A stretch of DNA of 64,000 bases from UBA3537 sp038138145 (lineage in GTDB: Bacteria; Bacteroidota; Bacteroidia; Flavobacteriales; Flavobacteriaceae), in assembly GCA_038138145.1 (NCBI GenBank), contig JAYQDD010000003.1, positions 175,733 through 239,732 on the forward strand. Direction: 5' to 3'. A program made the translations under genes and the position numbers. The notes beneath the pieces are model-generated. The model was not told where the DNA came from and made no database searches. It saw only the letters and a list, made by a program, of their open reading frames with translations. Shown piece after piece: positions 25,370 through 34,927 of the stretch. Numbering within the stretch: position 1 is the first letter of the stretch; each line of letters opens with the position of its first letter.

Positions 25370-27850
25370 ATGGCCAAAAATCTTGTGATTGTCGAGTCGC
25401 CCGCAAAGGCAAAAACGATAGAAAAATTTCTTGGGAAAGAATTCAAAGTAGAGTCTAGTTTCGGACACATTGCCGATTTACCCTCCAAAGAACTCGGTGT
25501 AGATGTAGATGGAGATTTCAAACCAAAGTATGAAGTTTCTAAAGACAAAAAGCCGGTGGTCAAGAAATTAAGAGATTTGGCCAAAAAAGCCGAAGTTGTG
25601 TGGCTAGCCAGTGATGAAGACCGAGAAGGAGAGGCCATTGCGTGGCATTTGGCAGAAACCCTTAAGTTGGATAAAGCCAAGACAAAACGTATCGTTTTTC
25701 ATGAAATCACAAAAACTGCTATCGAAAAAGCAGTACAAAATCCGCGTAATATTGATTATGATTTAGTTGATGCACAACAAGCTAGGCGGGTTTTGGATCG
25801 AATTGTGGGTTATGAGCTTTCGCCGGTTTTATGGAGAAAAGTCAAGGGAGGACTTTCGGCTGGTAGAGTACAGTCTGTTTCTGTGCGGTTGATTGTGGAG
25901 CGTGAACGCGAAATACAAGAATTTCAACCAAAGGCCAGTTTTAAGGTGGATGCCGAATTTACCACCGCAAAAGGGATCCCTTTTAAAGCGAGGCTTTCAA
26001 AACCATTCGAATCCGAACAAGAGGCAAAATTATTTTTAGAATCCAATAAGAATGCTATATTTTCTGTAGCAGTATTGGACAAGAAGCCAGCAAAGAAATC
26101 GCCAGCACCACCATTTACAACATCAACACTTCAGCAAGAAGCGGCCAGAAAACTATATTTTTCGGTAAGTAAAACAATGAACATGGCACAACGCTTGTAT
26201 GAGGCAGGTTTGATTACATACATGAGAACAGATAGTGTAAACTTATCTCAAGAAGCACGCAATGCAGCTGCAAAAGAAATTATTTCTGCCTTTGGCGAAA
26301 AATATAGCAAAATACGCAATTTCAAAGGTAAATCTAAAGGCGCTCAAGAAGCCCACGAGGCCATTAGACCAACAAATTTTTCGACGCATTCTGTGAATTT
26401 GGAACGCGATCAAGCACGTTTGTACGAACTCATTTGGAAACGTGCTATTGCCTCTCAGATGAGCGAAGCACAACTCGAGCGAACCAATGTCAAAATTTCG
26501 ACCCAAAACCACGATAAACTGTTCACAGCCAACGGAGAGGTTATCAAATTTGATGGATTTCTGAAAGTTTACCTTGAAGGTACAGACGAAGAACATACTG
26601 AACAAGAAGGCATGTTGCCTGCCATGGCATTGAATGAACTTTTGATCAATAATTATATTGTTGCTACCGAACGTTTTTCGCGTCCGCCATATCGATTTAC
26701 AGAAGCGTCTTTGGTAAAGAAATTGGAAGAGCTTGGTATTGGCCGACCGTCCACATATGCCCCCACAATTTCTACAATTCAAAACAGGAATTATGTAGAA
26801 AAAGGAACAGTTGAAGGTAAACAACGCCACTATCGCTTATTGACCTTTAAAGACAATGTCTTGGCAGAAAAAACATTGTCAGAAAATTACGGTTCAGACA
26901 AAGGCAAGTTGGTACCTACAGATATAGGAATGATTGTTACCGATTTCTTGGTCAATCATTTTGAAGCTATTTTGGATTATAATTTTACGGCTAAAGTTGA
27001 GGCCGATTTTGATGCTATTGCTTCTGGAAAAGCTGATTGGACAAAAATGATGAAAACGTTTTACGGCACTTTTCATCCCCAAGTTGAAGATGTGCGCGAA
27101 AATGCCAACCGTGAATCTGGTGAACGCATTTTAGGTACAGATCCAACTACAGGGCGACAACTCAGTGTTCGTCTTGGAAAATTTGGGCCGATGGCTCAAA
27201 TAGGTAAAGCAGATGATGAAGAAAAACAAATATTTGCAAGTGTTCCTCCAAATATGCAACTGAGTTCAATTACATTTGAACAAGCGCTTGATTTGTTCAA
27301 ATTACCAAAAGATTTAGGGGTTTATGAGGGTGAGGATGTCATGGTTAACAACGGCCGATTTGGCCCATATGTAAAGTATGGCAAAAAATTCATTTCATTA
27401 CCAAAAGGTGTCGATCCTTTGAGTGTAGAAATGGATGAAGCTATTGAATTGATTAAAGAAAAAGTCAAAGCAGATGCGCCAATTTATGAATACGACGGAC
27501 TTCCAGTTCAGAAAGGCAAAGGGCGTTTTGGACCATTTATTAAATGGAACAATATGTTCATCAATGTCAATAAAAAATACGATTGGGACAATCTTTCAGC
27601 CGAAGACATTGAGACGCTTATAAAGGACAAAATCCAGAAAGAAATTGATAAAATTGTTCATGACTGGGAAGATGAAGGCATCCGTGTAGAAAAAGTACGT
27701 TGGGGACGACACAACATCATCAAAGGAAAAACTAAAATAGAGCTACCAAAAACTGTAGATGCAGCAAAATTGACTCTCGAAGAAGTCAAAGCAATTATAG
27801 ACAAAAACGCTTCAAAAAAACCTACAAAAAGCCGTAAAAAAAAGAAGTAA
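25370..27850 (+). CDS. topA: DNA topoisomerase I
   Basis: Type IA topoisomerase relaxing negative supercoils. The 826 aa comprise a Toprim domain (VIVESPAKAKTIEKFLG, then SDEDREGEAIAWH at 81-93), the core with catalytic Tyr284 in LITYMRTDS, and a C-terminal part. Zinc fingers are absent from the C-terminal part. Instead there are topoisomerase C-terminal repeats (GRFGPYVKYG and GRFGPFIKW) and a Lys-rich tail. This zinc-free form is usual for Bacteroidetes. ATG at 25370. Confidence 0.97.
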   Translation: MAKNLVIVESPAKAKTIEKFLGKEFKVESSFGHIADLPSKELGVDVDGDFKPKYEVSKDKKPVVKKLRDLAKKAEVVWLASDEDREGEAIAWHLAETLKLDKAKTKRIVFHEITKTAIEKAVQNPRNIDYDLVDAQQARRVLDRIVGYELSPVLWRKVKGGLSAGRVQSVSVRLIVEREREIQEFQPKASFKVDAEFTTAKGIPFKARLSKPFESEQEAKLFLESNKNAIFSVAVLDKKPAKKSPAPPFTTSTLQQEAARKLYFSVSKTMNMAQRLYEAGLITYMRTDSVNLSQEARNAAAKEIISAFGEKYSKIRNFKGKSKGAQEAHEAIRPTNFSTHSVNLERDQARLYELIWKRAIASQMSEAQLERTNVKISTQNHDKLFTANGEVIKFDGFLKVYLEGTDEEHTEQEGMLPAMALNELLINNYIVATERFSRPPYRFTEASLVKKLEELGIGRPSTYAPTISTIQNRNYVEKGTVEGKQRHYRLLTFKDNVLAEKTLSENYGSDKGKLVPTDIGMIVTDFLVNHFEAILDYNFTAKVEADFDAIASGKADWTKMMKTFYGTFHPQVEDVRENANRESGERILGTDPTTGRQLSVRLGKFGPMAQIGKADDEEKQIFASVPPNMQLSSITFEQALDLFKLPKDLGVYEGEDVMVNNGRFGPYVKYGKKFISLPKGVDPLSVEMDEAIELIKEKVKADAPIYEYDGLPVQKGKGRFGPFIKWNNMFINVNKKYDWDNLSAEDIETLIKDKIQKEIDKIVHDWEDEGIRVEKVRWGRHNIIKGKTKIELPKTVDAAKLTLEEVKAIIDKNASKKPTKSRKKKK

Positions 27851-27853
27851 ACG

Positions 27854-29011
27854 ATGGATTTTAGTACACTTTCTCCAATTTCAGATCGATTGTTAGAGAC
27901 TATAAAAATGTCTCATTATCAGTCTCTTGGAAGAAAGTTAAAGCTACATACGGCCCATTCAATTCCTGATTTAAGTACTGTTCGCATTGCAATCTTTGGT
28001 GTTTTAGAAACAAGAAATGCCACGGATCATATCGGTGAATCTTTTGCGTTGACAGAGGTACGAAAAGCATTTTATTCCCTGTTTCCAGGGAATTGGAATA
28101 CAGAGGTTGCAGATTTGGGCGATTTGATTATTGGTGCTCGTGTAGAGGACACTTATTTTGCCGTAACAGAACTGATTCAAGCATTACTTCAACAGAAAAT
28201 AATACCTGTTGTACTTGGCGGAAGTCAAGACCTCACTTATGCAAATTATCGTGCTTATGATACCATAAAACCCATGATTAACATTGTCAATATTGACAAA
28301 AGTTTTGATTTGGGCGATTCGTCCAAACCCATTACAAATTCAAGTTATTTGGGAAAAGTAATTTTAGAAAAACCCTACAACTTGTTCAATTACACGGCTT
28401 TGGGGTACCAAACCTATTTCAATGCTCAAGAGGAAATAGACTTAATGGAAAAACTTTATTTTGAATACTACCGTTTAGGCGATATCAATAAGAACATCAA
28501 AACGGTTGAACCTGCTCTTCGTGATGCCGATTTGGTGACCATTGACCTGAAGTCCGTCAAATCATCAGAAGTAAGCGTGAAGCAAAAATTTTCGCCCAAT
28601 GGTTTTGATGGCAAAGAAATATGCGCCATTTCACGTTATGCAGGAATCAGTAATCGAGTATCATCATTTGGAATTTATGAATATAATCCTTCCCCAGACG
28701 ATGAAGCAACCTCAATGCTTATCGCTCAAATGATATGGTATTTTATTGAAGGATTTAATTGTCGTGTTCAAGATGATAATTTCGAAAACACAGCGGATTT
28801 TAATAAATATACCGTACTGGTAGAGGGGCAAGAATTAGTGTTTTATAAAAGTTTAAAAACAGGACGTTGGTGGATTCAAACACCATTTTTATCGTTTTCC
28901 AATACTAAACAAAAAAAATACTCGTTATTAGCCTGTATGCATGAAGATTACGAGCAAGCAATCAAAGGATATATTCCAGAGCGCTGGTATAAGGCATGTA
29001 AAAAGCAATAA
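27854..29011 (+). CDS. Arginase/formimidoylglutamase-fold protein with degenerate metal site
   Basis: A 385-aa ureohydrolase-fold protein. Alignment by eye to the three arginase motifs shows GGSQD (122-126) in place of GGDHS, DKSFD (148-152) in place of DAHxD, and TIDLKSVK (229-236) in place of SxDxDxxD. Three of the six manganese ligands are therefore replaced (His to Gln, His to Ser, Asp to Lys). Catalysis as a formimidoylglutamase is unlikely despite the usual automatic name. It starts 3 bases after topA and precedes gldK, so a structural or T9SS-linked role is possible but unproven. Confidence 0.8.
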   Translation: MDFSTLSPISDRLLETIKMSHYQSLGRKLKLHTAHSIPDLSTVRIAIFGVLETRNATDHIGESFALTEVRKAFYSLFPGNWNTEVADLGDLIIGARVEDTYFAVTELIQALLQQKIIPVVLGGSQDLTYANYRAYDTIKPMINIVNIDKSFDLGDSSKPITNSSYLGKVILEKPYNLFNYTALGYQTYFNAQEEIDLMEKLYFEYYRLGDINKNIKTVEPALRDADLVTIDLKSVKSSEVSVKQKFSPNGFDGKEICAISRYAGISNRVSSFGIYEYNPSPDDEATSMLIAQMIWYFIEGFNCRVQDDNFENTADFNKYTVLVEGQELVFYKSLKTGRWWIQTPFLSFSNTKQKKYSLLACMHEDYEQAIKGYIPERWYKACKKQ

Positions 29012-29056
29012 ATAGATATAGTTTAAGCTTTTATTAAGATTATTCAGCTAAAAAAA

Positions 29057-29088
29057 GTTGTAATTCTAAAAATATATGGATAAGTTTA
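29057..29088 (+). promoter_or_regulatory. Candidate promoter of gldKLMN
   Basis: TTG (29058-29060), a 20-base spacer, then TAAGTTTA (29081-29088), one base off TAnnTTTG. It falls inside the possible N-terminal extension of GldK, supporting the ATG at 29130. Confidence 0.45.
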
Positions 29089-29129
29089 CGGACTTTAAAT
29101 TACAGAGGTTAACCTCAATTGACATACTT

Positions 29130-30482
29130 ATGAAGAAAATCATATTTTTAACTTTAGCATTTGCTATCGCTACTAGCTGCGGCTCAAAAGACAAAGGGGA
29201 GCTTGTTGGCGTCAAAGGAAAGCGATGGCATCCAGAGAAACCATATGGAATGAGCCTTATTCCAGGAGGTGCATTTGTGATGGGTAAGTCAGATGACGAC
29301 ATAGTAGATCTTCAAGATGCACCAACCAAAACAGTGACCGTACGTTCATTTTATATGGACGAAACAGAAATAACAAATAGTGAATATCGCCAGTTTGTTC
29401 ACTGGGTTAGAGATTCCATTATAAGAGAAAAACTCGCAGAGATGGCTGACTTGGAAGGCAAAACGCAAGACGATGACGGAATTGGAGAGTTCGCCTATGT
29501 TGATGCCTTAGATCCAGACGATTTAACACCATATCAACGCTACATGTTAGATACCTATGGGGATGATCAGCGTAAAATCAACAGAGATGTTGATCTTATA
29601 TTTGATACCGAAGATTATCCAGATGAACTATATGCCGAAGTCATGGACGGAATGCACTTACCACCAGATGAGTGGTACAACGGTCAACGTACTTGGGATG
29701 TAGAGCAATTTGAATTTGAATATACTTTTATGGACATTGAAGAAGCCGCTAAGTATAAAGGTTTATTGAAGCGAAGTGATTTTATTGAAAAATACCCTGT
29801 TAAAGTTTACCCAGATACAACGGTTTGGATCCGCGATTTTGAATATGCCTACAACGTGCCCATGCACAATGATTATTTTTGGCATGAGGCTTATGGGGAT
29901 TACCCCGTCGTAGGGATTACTTGGGAACAAGCCGATGCATTCTGTCAATGGAGATCCCTGTACAAAAATGGCTACCAGAAATCAAAAGGAAAACAAAACG
30001 TTAATATGTTTCGATTGCCATCAGAAGCTGAGTGGGAATATGCTGCTCGAGGAGGTTTAGATGGAGCTGCATTTCCTTGGGGTGGTCCATATGCAAAAAA
30101 TGATAGAGGATGCTTTCTAGCAAATTTCAAACCTTTAAGAGGAAACTATGCAGCTGATCAAGCGCTCTACACGGTAGAAGCAGATGCTTACGAACCTAAC
30201 GACTACAACCTCTATAACATGGCAGGAAATGTTTCAGAATGGGTTGCTTCATCTTATGATGCTTCATCATATGAGTACACATCCTCGTTCAATCCAAATG
30301 TAAATAATAAAGAAAACCCGCGAAAAGTTGTACGTGGCGGATCTTGGAAAGATGTCGCATACTACCTTCAAGTGAGTACGCGCGACTACGAGCATGCAGA
30401 TTCTGCGCGAAGCTTCATAGGATTTCGTACGGTTCAAGATTATCTTGGAACAGACGCAACTGCAAATGCAGCAACAAATTAA
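29130..30482 (+). CDS. gldK: T9SS/gliding lipoprotein GldK
   Basis: Outer-membrane-associated lipoprotein that forms the periplasmic T9SS ring with GldN. From ATG 29130 it is 450 aa with signal KKIIFLTLAFAIATSCGS (lipobox TSC). A formylglycine-generating-enzyme-like sulfatase-modifying domain follows (MSLIPGGAFVMGKSDD, FYMDETEITNSEYRQF, FRLPSEAEWEYAARGG, MAGNVSEWVASSYD, VVRGGSWKD). An in-frame ATG at 29076 would put 18 polar residues before the signal peptide and is rejected. It is the first gene of gldK-L-M-N. Confidence 0.95.
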   Translation: MKKIIFLTLAFAIATSCGSKDKGELVGVKGKRWHPEKPYGMSLIPGGAFVMGKSDDDIVDLQDAPTKTVTVRSFYMDETEITNSEYRQFVHWVRDSIIREKLAEMADLEGKTQDDDGIGEFAYVDALDPDDLTPYQRYMLDTYGDDQRKINRDVDLIFDTEDYPDELYAEVMDGMHLPPDEWYNGQRTWDVEQFEFEYTFMDIEEAAKYKGLLKRSDFIEKYPVKVYPDTTVWIRDFEYAYNVPMHNDYFWHEAYGDYPVVGITWEQADAFCQWRSLYKNGYQKSKGKQNVNMFRLPSEAEWEYAARGGLDGAAFPWGGPYAKNDRGCFLANFKPLRGNYAADQALYTVEADAYEPNDYNLYNMAGNVSEWVASSYDASSYEYTSSFNPNVNNKENPRKVVRGGSWKDVAYYLQVSTRDYEHADSARSFIGFRTVQDYLGTDATANAATN

Positions 30483-30526
30483 AACTAAACTAAAAAAAAT
30501 CAATTCAATACTTAAAATTTAGCATC

Positions 30527-31144
30527 ATGGCAAAAGAAGGTAAAATCACGATCACAAATATGGTCTACGGACTTGGAGCAGCAATTGTAATTGTAGGGGC
30601 TCTTTTTAAAATTCAACACTGGCCTTATGGTTCAGAAATCCTAACTATCGGAATGATTGTTGAAGCCTTAGTATTTACGTATTCAGCTTTTGAACGTCAA
30701 AAAGGAGATCTAGATTGGTCGCTTGTATATCCTGAACTTACGGGTGGTAGTTCATCTGGGAAAGGTGGTAAAAAAGAATCACCAGAAGGGATTCTAACTA
30801 AAAAATTAGATGCCTTACTCAAAGAAGCTCAAATTGATGGTGCACTTGTAAAAAGCTTAGGAGAAAACATCAAAAACCTTAATGCCACAGCTTCTTCTAT
30901 GGATGGTTCTGCAGGAGCAACAAATAGATACAATGAGGAAATGACCAAAGCAACAGCTCAAATGGAGTCTATTAATAATCTTTACAAAGCTCAATTGGAA
31001 AGTGCCAATAGACAAGCTGAAATTAATGCAGAATCTATAGAAAATGCCATTAAGCTGAAAGAACAAATGGAATCTTTATCTTCTAACCTATCTTCTTTAA
31101 ATGGAGTTTATGGAGGTATGCTTTCTGCAATGAATAACAAATAA
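30527..31144 (+). CDS. gldL: T9SS motor protein GldL
   Basis: Inner-membrane half of the proton-driven GldLM motor that powers type IX secretion and gliding. The 205 aa have two membrane segments (about 13-30 and 38-55). The second holds Glu46 in GMIVEALVF, which aligns with the functionally important acidic residue of Flavobacterium GldL. A conserved DLDWSLVYPEL segment and a helical cytoplasmic tail rich in Asn, Ser and Glu complete the protein. Confidence 0.95.
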   Translation: MAKEGKITITNMVYGLGAAIVIVGALFKIQHWPYGSEILTIGMIVEALVFTYSAFERQKGDLDWSLVYPELTGGSSSGKGGKKESPEGILTKKLDALLKEAQIDGALVKSLGENIKNLNATASSMDGSAGATNRYNEEMTKATAQMESINNLYKAQLESANRQAEINAESIENAIKLKEQMESLSSNLSSLNGVYGGMLSAMNNK

Positions 31145-31192
31145 TTAGTTCTTATTGAAACTACATTTAGATAACCAAAAAAACTAATTATT

Positions 31193-32767
31193 ATGGCAGG
31201 AGGAAAAGTATCTGCAAGACAGAAAATGATAAACTTGATGTATCTGGTCTTCATCGCAATGATGGCCATGAATATGTCAAAAGAAGTGCTTTCTGCATTT
31301 GGACTTATGGAAGCAAAATTTGCTGAGTCCAATGTGACTACTACGGAAACAAACCAAGCCCTTCTCAATGATTTAATTACCAAAGGCGACGAAAAACCAG
31401 AAGAATTTGCTGTTGCAGCCAACAAAGCACAACAAATCAATGTAATTTCAGACGAATTTTACGCTTACATAGAAACACTTAAGCGTGATCTCCTTAAAGC
31501 AGGAGGATATGAAATTGTACCTGAAACTGGTAAGTTACCTTTTGAAGCTATGGACAAAACAGACATCTTGGACGAAATGTGGTTCACTGGGGATCGTGTA
31601 ACCAAAGCAGGAGCAGCAGTATTGGCTAGAATTGAACAATACAAGTCCGACGTAAAAGAAGTCCTTGGAACTGATGTCAAATACAAAAAAGCTGTTGAGC
31701 GTTTTGAAAGAAGATTCAGCACTTCTGCAGTTACTAACAAAGATGGAAAAAAAATAGATTGGTTAGATTATAACTACAAAGGATTTCCAGCGATTGCTTC
31801 ATACACAAAGTTAACAGCCATGCAAAACGATGTGAAAGTAACCGAAGCAAGCATGTTCAACCTCTTTTTAGGAAATACGTTAACAGAAGCCGTTTCACTC
31901 AAAAACTATCAAGCCATTGTTTTGGCTGATAAATCTGCATTTTTTGCAGGTGAAAAATTTCAAGGAAGGGTTGTACTCGGAAAATATGCCAACGTTACAC
32001 CAACAAAATTAGTTGTACAAGGTCAAGAGATCAACATCGCTTCTGCAATTGATTCTACAGGAGCCGCAACATTAGACTTCAATGTTGGAAATATTGGAGA
32101 AAAGAAAATTGATGGTCAATTTACATTCCTTGAAGATGGTAAGCCACTAGAGATTCCAATCGTAGGAAACTACGTTGTAGTACCACGACCTAAAGAAGCA
32201 TCTGTTGCCGCGGACAAAATGAATGTTCTTTACAGAGGTTTGGAAAACCCAATGACGATTTCATTTGCAGGAGTTCCAGATAGTAAAGTCTCAGTATCTG
32301 CTCCTGGTTTAAGAAAAGCAGGTGGGCAAGGGAAATACATTATTAATCCACCATCAGGAAGTCAGAACTTGATTGTATCCGTGGTTGCAACTTTGGATGA
32401 TGGAACAAAAGTGAATTCAAAAAAATCATTTAGAATAAAAAACATTCCCAACCCCGTTGGGAAAATTGCAGGAAAAAGTGGCTCAATCAAACTCAACAAG
32501 CGTGATGTAACAACTTCTCGTGTCTTAGCAGATTTCGGGGATTTCGTTTACGATTTGAATCCAACAGTCTCAGCATTTGATTTGACCGTATTGGGTGAAA
32601 CAGTTACCGTTTCTGGAAACCGATTGAACCCTGCCGCAAAAGCACTAATTAATAATGCGCCAAGACGTTCTTTGGTCATTATTGATAACATTAAAGTAAG
32701 AGTAAAAGGCGTGAGTGGTGTAGAAATTCCACCAGCGGCGGCTATCACAGTTAAATTAACAAATTAA
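31193..32767 (+). CDS. gldM: T9SS motor protein GldM
   Basis: Second motor subunit, with one N-terminal membrane helix (about 12-30, MINLMYLVFIAMMAMN) and a long periplasmic shaft of four domains. The 524 aa show MAGGKVSARQK with Arg9 just before the helix, a residue implicated in motor function in Flavobacterium. C-terminal domains include NPVGKIAGKSGS. It starts 48 bases after gldL and ends 4 bases before gldN. Confidence 0.96.
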   Translation: MAGGKVSARQKMINLMYLVFIAMMAMNMSKEVLSAFGLMEAKFAESNVTTTETNQALLNDLITKGDEKPEEFAVAANKAQQINVISDEFYAYIETLKRDLLKAGGYEIVPETGKLPFEAMDKTDILDEMWFTGDRVTKAGAAVLARIEQYKSDVKEVLGTDVKYKKAVERFERRFSTSAVTNKDGKKIDWLDYNYKGFPAIASYTKLTAMQNDVKVTEASMFNLFLGNTLTEAVSLKNYQAIVLADKSAFFAGEKFQGRVVLGKYANVTPTKLVVQGQEINIASAIDSTGAATLDFNVGNIGEKKIDGQFTFLEDGKPLEIPIVGNYVVVPRPKEASVAADKMNVLYRGLENPMTISFAGVPDSKVSVSAPGLRKAGGQGKYIINPPSGSQNLIVSVVATLDDGTKVNSKKSFRIKNIPNPVGKIAGKSGSIKLNKRDVTTSRVLADFGDFVYDLNPTVSAFDLTVLGETVTVSGNRLNPAAKALINNAPRRSLVIIDNIKVRVKGVSGVEIPPAAAITVKLTN

Positions 32768-32771
32768 AATT

Positions 32772-33821
32772 ATGAATCGTTTACCCCTATTCTTATTCGT
32801 TTTTCCATTTATTGCGTTTAGTCAGGTCAATATCTTGAATGCAAAATCCCCTGATGAAATTGGAATAGCCAATGTCTTTGATGAGGTTGATTCTGATGAA
32901 TCACCTCTTGCGTATGGATATATTAGCGAAAAAGATGTATTGTTTTCTAAAACCATTTGGGAAGAAATAAACCTTGATGAACGCGTCAATTTTCCAATGT
33001 ACTTTCCAATCGATACTTTGGTTGTTGGAAATGAGAGAAGACCACTCATTCATTTTCTTTTAAAATCTGCATTAAACGGTGATTACCTTGTTTATAAAAA
33101 GGATAATTTTAAAGATGTTCTTAATCTTGAAGATTTGGAAAAGAAAAGAAAATACAGAGTTATTCGTGCGGGTACAGATGAAAATATAGGACTTGAGCGC
33201 ATCATCAATGAAGCCGGCAACAAAGAAGATTTTTTACTTCAAAAAGGTATAGATATTGGTGAATATGCCAATATGGACGAATCCTTATTAAATGATGATG
33301 ATTACAATGAATATGAATCCAAAATGGAAGAATTAATTTTTGAAAATAATTTGCTTTCAGAGGAGGAATATTCTGAAGAAATTTTCAGTTATGCCGATGT
33401 TGTAAAATATAGATTAAAAGGCGTTTGGTATTTTGATAAAAGACAATCAGACTTACGTTACCGTCCAATTGCGATTGCGCCAATAGTCATCACACCACGT
33501 TCCAAGGCCAACATGAAAGAATTTAATGACCCAAACATGAAGCCAGACTATGTAGAGCTTTTTTGGGTATTTTATCCTGACGCAAGAAAATATTTGCACA
33601 AAGCAATGGCTTTCAATGACAAGAATACATCCAAGCCCATTTCTTTCGATCATTTAATAAATTCTAGACGTTTTTCTGGATACATTTATAAAGAAGATAA
33701 TGTGTATCAAGATAGAGAAATAAACGACTATATTTCTGAAAATGCACTCATGCAACTCTTAGAATCGCAACGGATTAAAGAGAAAATCAGAAATTTAGAA
33801 CAAGACATGTGGAGTTATTAA
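32772..33821 (+). CDS. gldN: T9SS ring protein GldN
   Basis: Periplasmic partner of GldK in the T9SS ring. The 349 aa have a Sec signal (about 1-17, ending FIAFSQ), then the GldN domain with FSKTIWEEINLDERVNFP near residue 58 and GVWYFDKRQSDLRYRPIAI near 216. An acidic insert (about 165-205, Asp/Glu rich) is present. It is the last gene of the operon before a strong terminator. Confidence 0.95.
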   Translation: MNRLPLFLFVFPFIAFSQVNILNAKSPDEIGIANVFDEVDSDESPLAYGYISEKDVLFSKTIWEEINLDERVNFPMYFPIDTLVVGNERRPLIHFLLKSALNGDYLVYKKDNFKDVLNLEDLEKKRKYRVIRAGTDENIGLERIINEAGNKEDFLLQKGIDIGEYANMDESLLNDDDYNEYESKMEELIFENNLLSEEEYSEEIFSYADVVKYRLKGVWYFDKRQSDLRYRPIAIAPIVITPRSKANMKEFNDPNMKPDYVELFWVFYPDARKYLHKAMAFNDKNTSKPISFDHLINSRRFSGYIYKEDNVYQDREINDYISENALMQLLESQRIKEKIRNLEQDMWSY

Positions 33822-33837
33822 CCCTCCACCTCACATT

Positions 33838-33871
33838 AAAAACGCTTTCCAACAGGAAAGCGTTTTTTTTT
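33838..33871 (+). terminator. Rho-independent terminator of gldKLMN
   Basis: Perfect 10-base stem AACGCTTTCC / GGAAAGCGTT (33841-33850 and 33855-33864), loop AACA, followed by eight T residues. Confidence 0.92.
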
Positions 33872-33886
33872 ATTTAAATTTATAGT

Positions 33887-34927
33887 ATGTCTGTAGATTA
33901 TATAATTGTAGGTTCTGGTTTAGCAGGATTGATGCTCTGTGAACAACTGCGTACTCGTGGTAAATCTTTTGTGGTTGTTAGCAATACCTCTCAGCAAGCT
34001 TCAATAGTTGCAAGTGGCCTTTACAACCCTGTTGTACTTAAGCGCTTCAATATGGCTTGGGAAGCAGACCGGCACGTTCCTGTGGCCCTCTCTACATACA
34101 AAAAGCTAGAGAATTATTTAGGAATTAATGTAGACGATCAGCGCCCTATATGTAGAATTTTTAATTCCATTGAAGAACAAAACAATTGGTTTTTGGCTGC
34201 AGACAAACCAAAGTTGCAACAATTTTTAGTCCCAAAAATTATTGAAAACAACAATCCAAATATTCAAGCACCTTTTGGCTATGGTGAAGTTAAATTTACG
34301 GGCAGAGTAGACACCAAATTACTTTTAGAAGCGTACAGAAATGATTTAAAATCCAAAGATTTATTTCTAGAAGAAACTTTTGATTATTCAGCATTGGAGT
34401 TAAATCATGAAGTTAACTATAAAGAAATTACAGCCAAAAAACTCATTTTTGCTGAAGGTTTTGGAATGAAACAAAATCCATTTTTTAATACACTTCCTTT
34501 GGAGGGGACAAAAGGGGAATTGTTGGTCATTCATGCGCCAGACCTAAAATTAGACGTGATTTTAAAATCAAGTGTTTTTGTTATTCCTATTGGGGATGAA
34601 CAGTACCTTGTTGGTTCTACCTATGCATGGAACGATTATAGTAATACGCCAACAGAATCTGCCAAAAATGAACTTTTAGAAAAACTCCGAAAAGTCATTT
34701 CGTGTTCTTTTAAGGCAGTACATCATCGTGCTGGAATTCGGCCAACCGTTACGGATCGTCGCCCATTGGTCGGTCAGCACAAAGCCCATAAAAATTTATA
34801 CCTCATGAATGGCCTTGGTAGTCGAGGAGTGCTTATAGCACCCACTGTAGCTAAAGATTTAATTACTTATATAGAAGATGGTGTTCCACTTCCAAAAGAA
34901 ATTGATATCAATAGATTTAAGTCTTAG
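33887..34927 (+). CDS. FAD-dependent oxidoreductase, DAO family
   Basis: A 346-aa protein with the N-terminal FAD-binding GxGxxG (YIIVGSGLAGLMLCEQL) and the D-amino-acid-oxidase-like fold: ASGLYNPVVLKRF after the dinucleotide fold, and a C-terminal GIRPTVTDRRPLVG followed by NGLGSRGVLIAP. The substrate is unknown. No signal peptide, so it is cytoplasmic. The 3' end overlaps the convergent DUF983 gene by 11 bases. Confidence 0.85.
   Translation: MSVDYIIVGSGLAGLMLCEQLRTRGKSFVVVSNTSQQASIVASGLYNPVVLKRFNMAWEADRHVPVALSTYKKLENYLGINVDDQRPICRIFNSIEEQNNWFLAADKPKLQQFLVPKIIENNNPNIQAPFGYGEVKFTGRVDTKLLLEAYRNDLKSKDLFLEETFDYSALELNHEVNYKEITAKKLIFAEGFGMKQNPFFNTLPLEGTKGELLVIHAPDLKLDVILKSSVFVIPIGDEQYLVGSTYAWNDYSNTPTESAKNELLEKLRKVISCSFKAVHHRAGIRPTVTDRRPLVGQHKAHKNLYLMNGLGSRGVLIAPTVAKDLITYIEDGVPLPKEIDINRFKS

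Noticed and set aside
26243..26830. 195-codon open frame opposite topA
   Set aside because: Low-complexity Phe/Cys-rich translation, antisense to the conserved topoisomerase core; a coding shadow.
29076..29129. Longer GldK start at ATG 29076
   Set aside because: Adds 18 polar residues before the signal peptide and overlaps the likely promoter.
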